From Tritrichomonas foetus (Eukaryota > Parabasalia > Tritrichomonadida > Tritrichomonadidae), in the NCBI GenBank assembly GCA_001839685.1, contig MLAK01000638.1, positions 1 to 64,000 on the forward strand: a stretch of DNA of 64,000 nt, written 5' to 3'. Numbering within the stretch: the stretch's first letter is position 1; every line of letters begins with the position of its first letter. The notes under the pieces are model-generated. The model searched no databases. It was not told the origin of the DNA and saw only the letters and a program-made list of their open reading frames with translations. The position numbers and the translations under genes are program-made. This document shows positions 57,101-64,000 of this stretch, piece by piece.

Positions 57101-57841
57101 ATCACATTTAATTCACGAGGATCATCTTTTGATTTTATAGACTTAGATCAAAATAAGAAAGAAGTCAATACTAAAATTTTAAAGATTAATTCGAATTCTT
57201 CAACAATAATTGAGAAAATGATAATTTCAGAGACAATTGAGTGTGAACCAGGCTCTCTTTTAGAACTAAGAAATTCTGAAATTGCTTCAAAAGTGAATGC
57301 AAAGCTTTACTATGAGATAAATTCTTTCCCTCTTTTGAAAATTACCGAAAAAGAGGGCTTTCCAAATGAAGTGAATTTGATTTATCGCTCAATTAAATCT
57401 TTTTCAGATGATGATATTCAATTTTATTCATCAATTCCTCATATTTTCCTTCAAATTCATTCTAACAACAATTTATGCAATTCCTATCTAAACAAAATAA
57501 AAATTGCTTCATCAGACGAAAGTTTTCATAAAAATTCGCCGAATTTTATTCTAAATTTATTTTGTCAATTTGATTCTCAAGAAAAGATGACAGAGTTTAG
57601 TGTGAACATTACTGAAAACGTTACCGAAGGAGATATTAACAATGAATACGATGTTGGAAGAGATGAAACATTAATTATTATTGTTTGTTCAGTAATTGGT
57701 TGTATTGTAGTGATTGCTGTTATTGCTGTTGTATTGGTAATTTTGGTAAAAAGAATGAAACATATAAAAGAAGAAGTTTCTCATTGTGTGAGTGAAGAAG
57801 AGAAAGACCTTGATAATTTTGATCAGCCATTGAATCCATAG
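54125..57841 (+). CDS. large type I membrane protein, probable cell-surface protein
   Basis: A 1238-residue protein. The N-terminus MLPLFTIFIALSES is a short signal peptide. Residues about 20-1180 are extracellular and rich in Asn, Ser, Ile and Thr with many N-glycosylation sequons. The pattern is strand-rich and may be beta-helical (repeated I.L.N.NI.....S...). A transmembrane helix follows near 1185-1208 (IIIVCSVIGCIVVIAVIAVV). The ~30-residue cytosolic tail is RMKHIKEEVSHCVSEEEKDLD, ending FDQPLNP. This layout is that of many trichomonad surface proteins, but there are no BspA leucine-rich repeats or other named domains. Adhesion is an inference only. The Cys content is low for a secreted protein of this size. 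Confidence 0.85.
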   Translation: MLPLFTIFIALSESKWDYYCIENIKNSFCSEKHPNFETISASSISQIHLQKDSQNNAYVSLNQVSVNLDNFLTKKELIIDGNGKSTLHISTSSIMKNDMKVTLKNININCNSLNIVFKHLILENVTFTQNQISIKTGTFSCWDSKSLKSIKSVETETLELSIDETSEIQTFFTVIESKTKYSHDVPQIYIKSSVNCDLIFGIKYIEFQYQQLLSNINSTLKIFSNAFPFIQIDVCESEINLMCHSNLSPNSLLTPVLSAFDSKINLYGSKWPTHPRKIGYHWEIDGFHDDNERKMWARLITNSNISIFGKNIPISIQSEENLLVFAESIDCGITGTIVVNSPNDEIKRKAKGRVKFHVNQISVYNGKVQTLRDFINQTQNAPNEIKMLNIRDKKISLILTKCTNTSCISSQTKMICKSIENYDDEFDNPVFLEENGTIDLNIYHNYNIVFRKLYQILNPPPLTNYYLTNGDYNYSAILDYALGILTNCLSNPLSVLQQLKSFSNVISSVNDFETSGYHNITIKRNDFLYSLFYNSLRMSKNLVCSKDLLDNNQWNVKFENYTMDKANPYLTFSHSNFDFKTFVEEIDEMNCLTTSIDGPDSAFEALIYAEDDRISSYTSFLDDAIFYFLGKRNLKNIKSSLYNSESKNIIIITTNDFPQPINLENIREDANVLIVGLSISLIENLVSFNGSYSDFNFTKYMPKMNIKHKKLESLGVIFGNIENSEINVNNFYSLLNTFTNPNIRINANNIVTDIDTFQSIKEIKKEDTKENPFENVILFPASLKPPSFRNIKELQFINDSWNLFFPNSSINVDYSLIKKKLYLMTDIDQQFIISAYTSHIKPINIGYDIGLDKNLSSFPSIPLLEKNERVNRDYEKGNPSTFDVSKIVSSKLLEYFNSNLTKVIRFEGDWGNVTYMDENHGKDTIYIKTYSSTLEIENLPSLINVFNDIDFLSQDLITFTRFPENIDIQKPLLINRHKTLSVPKNANLLFSNITFNSRGSSFDFIDLDQNKKEVNTKILKINSNSSTIIEKMIISETIECEPGSLLELRNSEIASKVNAKLYYEINSFPLLKITEKEGFPNEVNLIYRSIKSFSDDDIQFYSSIPHIFLQIHSNNNLCNSYLNKIKIASSDESFHKNSPNFILNLFCQFDSQEKMTEFSVNITENVTEGDINNEYDVGRDETLIIIVCSVIGCIVVIAVIAVVLVILVKRMKHIKEEVSHCVSEEEKDLDNFDQPLNP

Positions 57842-58310
57842 TTGACTCCAGATAAATTATTGTGTGTAATAAATACTTGATAATATATTCACTTCTATCA
57901 TAGATCTATTATTGTCAACATTTCTCCATTTCTTTGAAATTTATCTATCTCTTTCAACATCACTTCTACTATGAGATTTGGTCCTCTCAAGTCGAGTTTT
58001 CTAGCCAAATAACCAATCATAATGGTGATTGTTAAATTGTCTAACAAATATTTTGTAATGTTCAGTCGATTAAAACAAACAAATATTCAATTAAAGCAAA
58101 AATATCGAAAAAACAATTATTCAGTCGATTAAAAATATCGAAAAAACAAATATTCAGTCGATTAAAACAAACAAATATTCAATTAAAGCAAAAATATCGA
58201 AAAAACCAATATTCAGTCGATTAAAAAATATCGAAAAAAGAAAAAAATTCATCCACTTCTTTGTTTAATCAAAACTAATTTAATCCATATAAAGAGAACT
58301 TCTTAACCCC
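57842..58310. other. convergent spacer with higher-order repeat
   Basis: This spacer lies between the 3' ends of the surface-protein gene and the BAR-like gene. Only the tandem repeat listed at 58061-58244 is notable. Confidence 0.5.
58061..58244. repeat. two copies of a 92-bp higher-order repeat (59 + 33)
   Basis: Four copies of TTCAGTCGATTAAAA start at 58061, 58120, 58153 and 58212. Spacings 59, 33, 59 show a two-part unit. The A block (59 bp) continues with CAAACAAATATTCAATT and AAATATCGAAAAAA. The B block (33 bp) lacks the middle. A+B is 92 bp and is present twice, almost identical. The first A/B pair ends at about 58152. Confidence 0.85.
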
Positions 58311-59018
58311 TCACTCAATAACCTCAGCATCAAGTTCTTCAAGCTTCTTCTCAAGGCGCTTGATGGCTTCGTCATCGTATTCTTGAATTCCTGCAACGGC
58401 CTCCTTCAGCTTTTCGCCCATTGGCTCAAGTTCAGCGATTTCCTTTTGCTTCTCTTCGCAAATCGCGTCGAGGATTTTAGTGAGCGTCTGGAGAAATTCG
58501 GCCGAATATTCATCGCGATGCTGGGAAAAGCGCCCCTTTTCGTCGTCGGCGCGCGAGGCTGCAATATCGGCTTTGTTTCTGGCGAGGTCGGCGCGCTGCT
58601 CGCATTTTGCGATTTCTGCTGGATATCCCTTACTTCGGGCTTTGGCCAGGAGTTCGTCTGCCTTTTCTGCTTCTTTCTTGGCTTTCTGGGCGGCGTTGTT
58701 CGAGTCGTTCAAAGCAGACTGGCCATTTTGCAATCTCTCGTTAGCGATTTTGATTTGCTGGAAATCCTTTTGAAGCTTCGTGACTGAGTTGAAAAGATGT
58801 TGCATCGATTTGATTCGAACCTGTGATGTCTCCTTGATGGCACTAAGTGGCTGTGAATTGTCGATTTGGGATTTGATAAAGTTATCGAAGGATTTTGAAA
58901 ACGCGCGCGTATCGTTGTCGATAATTTCTACACCATAGCCTCTGATTTCATCAAGGGCATTCATAAATTCTGCATACTCTGGGAATTTGGGTCCGAAAAG
59001 GTTTTTAAGGGCTTGCAT
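58311..59018 (-). CDS. BAR-like coiled-coil protein
   Basis: 235 residues from the ATG reading MQALKNLFGPKFPEYAEF; upstream codons lack ATG. It is almost all helical, with three long helices: about 15-75, 80-155 and 165-235. Block order resembles BAR domains of the amphiphysin/endophilin type, with KNLFGPKFPEYAEF and a YG-containing loop (RGYGVEIIDNDTRAFSKSF). A middle helix of alternating Lys/Glu/Ala (KKEAEKADELLAKARSKGY) follows. BAR proteins bind and curve membranes. Homology is not certain. Codon use is richer in C/G than neighbours, suggesting good expression. There is no SH3 or PH domain. Confidence 0.7.
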   Translation of the reverse strand: MQALKNLFGPKFPEYAEFMNALDEIRGYGVEIIDNDTRAFSKSFDNFIKSQIDNSQPLSAIKETSQVRIKSMQHLFNSVTKLQKDFQQIKIANERLQNGQSALNDSNNAAQKAKKEAEKADELLAKARSKGYPAEIAKCEQRADLARNKADIAASRADDEKGRFSQHRDEYSAEFLQTLTKILDAICEEKQKEIAELEPMGEKLKEAVAGIQEYDDEAIKRLEKKLEELDAEVIE

Positions 59019-59797
59019 GAATCTAATTTGGAAATTTGACCATACTTGTTTGGAAATTGACGATGGAGATATATTCAATAGTTTATATGATCCATTTTAC
59101 ATAAAATGTTGGTATAATATCTTGATAATTATACCATTTATCAAATATTAAAGCATTGAACTAAATATAAAACTAAATAATAGAAATGAAAATATGAAAA
59201 ATAAAGTTTAACATTGAAAAGAAATTGATCTCAATCAATTGTTTAAAATTACTTCTGAAATTAATTGAAATATAATATTATATATGTATTATACATCATT
59301 TTAACCAAGTTTAAGATCAATTAATTTCTTTGAATAATGATATAAAGATGTTTTGTGATTGAGAATTCCTCACAAAAAATTACATCGACAATCAATTTCA
59401 CTATATAAATGTTCATATACATTTAATTCATCAACTCTTCACGCCTGTCACTTTTCATAAGATCTCAGAACGATCACGGGATATCATTTCTTCTATTCAG
59501 AATCATTTTACTAACACTTTATTGATTTGTAATTCCATATGTTCTACTTTTAAAAAATTACAGTGAAGAGGACGGCAAAAAATCATGTGTTTAAGATCTG
59601 ACCAATTTCTCTCTCAATTTCCTCAGAAATTTATTTCATCAATTCTAAACTCTCCCTCAAATTTTTATGAGAAGTAAAATGAAAACTGATGATTCTTATC
59701 AAATAATGCATAATTCAATTTTCTTTTAGCTAATCTGACAAAAACTAGGCGATTTAGAGGTCAATTTCTTTTTCAAATAAAAAATAAAAAAAAATTA
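59019..59797. other. AT-rich divergent promoter region
   Basis: About 780 bp between the BAR-like and giant coiled-coil genes. I see no supported gene, RNA or repeat. No clear AACTTTTT element lies near either start. Confidence 0.45.
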
Positions 59798-62700
59798 ATG
59801 AGTTCAAGGAAAGCGCCTGCAAGGCCAACCATTTCTCCTCATACAACATCCACAACAAGGAAGACTCCAGCAAAACCATTTTCTTCCACATCTTCAAAAC
59901 CAGCAGCCGTTTCATCTTCAAAATCGAATTTAACATCATCCTCAACGATTAATAAAGCAGGATCCAAATCGCCATCAACGTCTCACACAGCAGCCCCATC
60001 GAATGTCAAAGGGGCTACCTCAAGAGGTTCCCTCTTTGTAGCCAAAGAGGAGCGTCAGCCAAAAGTACCGCCATCAATGGCGACCCCAACCAAAACATCA
60101 TCACATGCTACGGCTCATCATACGAATTCTTCAGCTGTTTCCGGTGGCACCAAATCGCCTCATGCGAAGTCGCCAGCCACTCCCTCAAATTTAAATTTGT
60201 CAAACGCATCGCCCAAGTCAGCTGCATCAAACGCATCAGCTTCTAAGAAGTCACTTACTTCACCCAGAATGACGCGCGAAGAGAGGATTGCTCAAATCAA
60301 TAATGAAATTTTCAGCTCGTCCGCATCTGATTTAGGAATCGAACCAACAAACTCAAATTTATCGTCAAGCAGCACATCGCGTAGACAACAAGTGGCACCA
60401 ACAAGCCCAGGTCTCAACATTCCAGGAATTCCCAGCACATTAACGAGTAAGCATCCCGAGACGATGGAGTCACTCCGAAGGCAAATTCGTGAACAGGCAA
60501 AATGGTCATTCTATATTAGTCATGTTATTGAGCAATTAAAAGTGTCCTTAATAAGGGCTGAGCTTTTAACTGGCGTAAAAGCTGATCTTTCAAAAGTGAA
60601 TCCACAGAAAAAGTTTTCAGAATTGCAAATTCGATTTAACGATTTTATTGAAGATGCAATCTTACAATACCAGCGTGTTAAATCCCACGGTGGATGGGAA
60701 GCAATAGAAGCTCGTCTCAAGTCACTTCCAAATGTTGCAAATGCATCAAATAGAGCAACTCAAGCTGATAAAATACTTTCTGAAATTCTTGGAAATAATT
60801 ATGAAATTGATCAACTTTCACAATTCCTTGCACAGAGAGAAGATGATTCAAGACTCGTTGACGAAATAAGAAACGAGTTTGGTGATGAAATTACTGTGCG
60901 CGATTTAACCCTTGTTGAATCCCAAGATAATTCACATCTTGGAAAAATGACACGTGAACTTTTTGAAAACCAGGGAAATGAAAAACTCACAGAAGACCAA
61001 ATAATTGAACAATTGAAAGACTTGAAAGCTAAACTTAATGATTATAAAGATAATACATTAATTGCTGAAGAAGCTCGTCTTTTGACAAATAATGAAAATC
61101 ATGAAGAAACAATTGAAAACCTACAAAGCACATTCAAATTAGCAAACAATGTCAGAAACATTATATCGTCAAACAACGACATCGAGCTTTCTGAAAAACT
61201 TTCACAAAGTGTTGCTTTAATGAAAGAACTGCAAGAACTCCTTGAAGTAAATGCAGATTCAATTCCAGAAAAAGTTCGAAGCCTTCAACAAAATACTTTG
61301 AATCAAGATTTGCAAAACGAACTTGAAGAGGTGAAGAAACAAAGACAAAACTTCGAAAATGAACTTTGGGAGACTAAAAAATTGCTCACTGCTGCACAAG
61401 ATGAGGAATTATTTGCAAAGAAAGTTCGTGCAATTTACGGCAACTCAGATGACAATGACAATTTAATTTGTGCTAAAAACGATCATAATCTTGCTTCTGC
61501 AATTCGAATCATTTATGAAAATCAAAATGTTTCTGATGAATTCATTCCACAATCAATCGTAAGGGATCATGATTTGGCTACACCAATCAGAGAACTCTTC
61601 CAACTTGCAGATGATAATGCGATTATTGAAAAGATTCGAAATAATCAATCTGAAGCAAGTGACAATAGTCTCATTGGTAATTTGAGTAATAAACTTGAAG
61701 CAATCCGTAATGTTAAACTAGCTGAACAACTCAAAGAAGAATTGACTCAAGAAACCGAAAGGGTCCAAAGTCTTACAAGTGAACTAGATAAGTTAAGAAA
61801 TGAACTCAATGAAAAGAGCAATGAACTTGAAAACTTAAAGAATGAATTTAACAACACAAATAGTCAAATTCGAAATCAAGATCAAGCCAACAACAATGAA
61901 CTTAATAACATTAGAAACGAACTTAATTCTAAGAATGAAGAATTGAACAATCTTCGAAACGAAATTGAAAATAAGAACAATGAATTGAATTCTAAGAATG
62001 AAGAAATTAATGGATTAAAGAGAGATCAAGAATTTTCCCAAAGGGTTCGAAATATCTTCCCGAATGATTCAGATGAAAATATTCCTGAATATATTTCTAA
62101 AGACGTTAAACTTGCCAGCAGAGTTCGCGGTATTTTCCAAAGTGGTGATGATGCTTTCATTACAGAAAGCATTGAAAACAACAAGAATGCCTCATCAACA
62201 AATGCACAAGAGCATGAAGCTTTGAATAACACAACGCAAGCCCTTTCTTCTCTTCGTCAAGAACTTGAATCTAAGAACAATGAACTTAATTCGAAGAATG
62301 GCGAACTTGACAATTTAAGAAATGAACTTTCCAACAAGAACAATGAAATAGAATCAAAGAGTAATGAACTGAATTCATTAAGAAATGAATTAGAAAACAA
62401 TAACAACGAATTCAATTCTAAGAGTACTGAGTTGGATAACTTAAGAAATGAACTCAATAATCTCAGAAATGAATTAAATGACAAGAATAGCCAACTCCAA
62501 AATCTAGATCAAGAAACAACCAATGAATATAATAACCTTAGAAACGAAATTAAATCCAAGAATGACGAAATTAATCATATTCGAGATGAAATCAGTCACA
62601 AGAACAATGAGCTCAATGCTAAAAATAGTGAACTCGAAAATCTTCACAATGAAATTAACAACAAGAATGACGAACTTGATCGACTTCGAAATGAATTAAG

Positions 62701-64000
62701 TAATTCACAAAATGAAATTGGTCTAAAGAACAATGAGCACGCTCATTTAATTGAAGAATTAAATCGTCATAAGAATCAACTTGAAGCCCTTCAAAATGAA
62801 ATCAACACCCAGCAACAGCAACATCAAGCTCAACAACAAGCTGACCAAGGCCAAAATAATGAAGAAATTGAGCGCTTAAGGAAAGAACTCGAAGATACAA
62901 AAGAGGAACTCAAGAATGCTCTTGAAGACTTAGAAGGAAGAGATCAAGATATTGAATCATTACACGCCAAAATCCTTGAATTAGGAGGTGCTAACACAAG
63001 TAAAGAAATCGAAGATCTTACTGCAAAACTTGCCCAAATGGTTTTACTGAGGAAAGAAGCAGAAGATCTTAAGAATCAGCTTGAAAATGTTTCAGCTGAA
63101 CTTGATCTCGTTAAATCTGATCGTGATCAATACATTGCACGTCTTGAACAAGCAAACATTAATGCAGCTCGTGCTGACAATGAAAAGAATGATCTTTCAC
63201 ACAAGCTTGAACTTTATAAAGCTTCAAATATTCATCAAGATGTAGATGATAATACATCTAGTGAATTTGAATCACTTAGTAAAGCAAATGCAGCTTATGC
63301 AGCTGAAAATGCAGCCTTAACAGCATCATTGAATGATCATAGAGAAGATCATGCCTTTGCAGAGAAATTGAGAAACATTCTCCCAGGTGACAATGATGAT
63401 GCTAGACTCGGTGCAGCTGCCGCTGATCATAAGCTTTCTGAATCAATTCGAAGCATATTCACGAATGATTCTGATGATTCAATCCCAGTTTATGTTTCAC
63501 GTGATTGTTCATTTTCTAAAGATATTCGTGTTTTCTTCAGCTCAGGTGACGATTCTGCAATGCTTCAAAGAATTAAGGACAATGAATCGCAAATTCAATC
63601 GTTGAAACAGAAAGATTCAGATAGTGGTGCTGTTAAGCTTGAAATTGAAGCCCTCAAGGGCCAAAATAACGCATTACAAGCTAAACTTGACAAGGCTAAT
63701 GAAATTGCAGAAAAAGCAGTAGCTAATGAAGCATTTGCTACACGCTTTAGAGATGTTACACGTGGAAACACTGATGATGACAAGGTCTACAACATTCAAC
63801 GTGATACATGGCTTGCTATTGAAATCAGGAAGATCTTTGAAGATTCACATGCTGATGAAACTATTCCACGAAGAGTTAAAGACCTAATAGATGAGCATGA
63901 AAACCTTAAGAATGAAAAATCTAACCTCCTCACCCAACTTAATAACCTTTTGAATAACAATAATACATCTGCTGATGTTGAAAACCAAACAAATGAAGAG
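59798..64000 (+). CDS. giant coiled-coil protein with unrecognised IRxIF modules (truncated by window edge)
   Basis: 1401 codons from ATG (MSSRKAPARPT) without a stop to the window end, so incomplete. Residues 1-200 are Ser/Thr/Pro/Ala-rich and disordered. Residues about 225-330 look ordered (KWSFYISHVIEQLKVSLIRAELLTG ... GGWEAIEARLKSL). The rest is coiled coil with NELNSKN/ENLRNEL heptads. It is interrupted by at least six short modules at about residues 330-398, 448-496, 538-622, 745-799, 1185-1267 and 1312-1366. Each is an arm [FL]A..[VIL]R.I[FY] followed by an acidic turn ending D[DE], then IP..[VI]..D. Each is usually followed by a second arm, LA..IR.IF...DD. I know no family with this. 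Asn-rich heptads resemble proteins called viral A-type inclusion-like in trichomonads, which is a naming habit only. Confidence 0.85.
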   Translation, partial: MSSRKAPARPTISPHTTSTTRKTPAKPFSSTSSKPAAVSSSKSNLTSSSTINKAGSKSPSTSHTAAPSNVKGATSRGSLFVAKEERQPKVPPSMATPTKTSSHATAHHTNSSAVSGGTKSPHAKSPATPSNLNLSNASPKSAASNASASKKSLTSPRMTREERIAQINNEIFSSSASDLGIEPTNSNLSSSSTSRRQQVAPTSPGLNIPGIPSTLTSKHPETMESLRRQIREQAKWSFYISHVIEQLKVSLIRAELLTGVKADLSKVNPQKKFSELQIRFNDFIEDAILQYQRVKSHGGWEAIEARLKSLPNVANASNRATQADKILSEILGNNYEIDQLSQFLAQREDDSRLVDEIRNEFGDEITVRDLTLVESQDNSHLGKMTRELFENQGNEKLTEDQIIEQLKDLKAKLNDYKDNTLIAEEARLLTNNENHEETIENLQSTFKLANNVRNIISSNNDIELSEKLSQSVALMKELQELLEVNADSIPEKVRSLQQNTLNQDLQNELEEVKKQRQNFENELWETKKLLTAAQDEELFAKKVRAIYGNSDDNDNLICAKNDHNLASAIRIIYENQNVSDEFIPQSIVRDHDLATPIRELFQLADDNAIIEKIRNNQSEASDNSLIGNLSNKLEAIRNVKLAEQLKEELTQETERVQSLTSELDKLRNELNEKSNELENLKNEFNNTNSQIRNQDQANNNELNNIRNELNSKNEELNNLRNEIENKNNELNSKNEEINGLKRDQEFSQRVRNIFPNDSDENIPEYISKDVKLASRVRGIFQSGDDAFITESIENNKNASSTNAQEHEALNNTTQALSSLRQELESKNNELNSKNGELDNLRNELSNKNNEIESKSNELNSLRNELENNNNEFNSKSTELDNLRNELNNLRNELNDKNSQLQNLDQETTNEYNNLRNEIKSKNDEINHIRDEISHKNNELNAKNSELENLHNEINNKNDELDRLRNELSNSQNEIGLKNNEHAHLIEELNRHKNQLEALQNEINTQQQQHQAQQQADQGQNNEEIERLRKELEDTKEELKNALEDLEGRDQDIESLHAKILELGGANTSKEIEDLTAKLAQMVLLRKEAEDLKNQLENVSAELDLVKSDRDQYIARLEQANINAARADNEKNDLSHKLELYKASNIHQDVDDNTSSEFESLSKANAAYAAENAALTASLNDHREDHAFAEKLRNILPGDNDDARLGAAAADHKLSESIRSIFTNDSDDSIPVYVSRDCSFSKDIRVFFSSGDDSAMLQRIKDNESQIQSLKQKDSDSGAVKLEIEALKGQNNALQAKLDKANEIAEKAVANEAFATRFRDVTRGNTDDDKVYNIQRDTWLAIEIRKIFEDSHADETIPRRVKDLIDEHENLKNEKSNLLTQLNNLLNNNNTSADVENQTNEE

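Noticed and set aside
38684..58244. CRISPR-like reading of the regular repeats at 38684, 40953 and 58061
   Set aside because: Units are directly tandem or separated by near-identical sequence, with no unique spacers or cas genes, in a eukaryotic genome.
1..64000. Spliceosomal introns of the trichomonad type
   Set aside because: I looked for the conserved 5' GTATGT and a 3' end with ACTAACACACAG and saw no convincing pair; the coding frames are continuous, except for the phosphodiesterase break, which lacks these signals.

Overview
The window looks like nuclear DNA from a parabasalid protist, most likely a trichomonad and possibly a Tritrichomonas relative. The evidence is indirect. The genes are long and intronless, use the standard code, and sit on both strands separated by very AT-rich spacers. 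Start codons lie close to short promoter-like elements. A glycine-cleavage T-protein carries a short Leu/Ser-rich N-terminus of the kind used for hydrogenosomal import. The cargo is fully eukaryotic (BEACH, Rab, Atg1/ULK, CARMIL, WDR82/Swd2, Mei2-like RRMs, GAF-type phosphodiesterase). I saw no rRNA, CRISPR array, bacterial operon, intact transposon or virus. Species assignment is inference.

Layout. 1-10 kb: tRNA-Met(CAT) divergent from a coiled-coil gene; a protein with seven copies of an unrecognised ~70-residue repeat; a second coiled-coil protein; a CAMK-type kinase; a 1011-residue coiled-coil protein with strong codon bias. 10-26 kb: a decayed gene, a Rab GTPase, a purine minisatellite, a small helical protein, an RCC1-repeat protein, aminomethyltransferase (gcvT), a GAF/PDE cyclic-nucleotide phosphodiesterase interrupted by a nested inverted-repeat insertion, a Kelch protein and a WDR82/Swd2-like WD40 protein. 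26-42 kb: a 2469-residue BEACH protein, an acidic/charged-helix protein, a small acidic protein, a UBL-UBA (Rad23-like) protein with an Asn-rich minisatellite, a PH-like protein and an unknown 402-residue protein. 42-54 kb: a non-RD kinase, a region of gene remnants, an Atg1/ULK-like kinase, a Mei2-like RRM/polyQ protein and a CARMIL-like leucine-rich-repeat protein. 54-64 kb: a large type I membrane protein, a BAR-like protein, and a giant coiled-coil protein that runs off the right edge and contains a second unrecognised repeat module.

Functionally the genes fall into signalling (three kinases, one phosphodiesterase), membrane traffic and autophagy (Rab, BEACH, ULK, BAR-like), actin/cytoskeleton (CARMIL, coiled coils), RNA/chromatin (Mei2-like, WDR82-like), protein turnover (Rad23-like) and one-carbon metabolism (gcvT). 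They do not form an operon or one pathway. The most novel features are two unrecognised protein repeat modules, a shared upstream element of the form AACTTTTTSA in front of about nine genes, and the template-switch-like insertion that splits the phosphodiesterase.
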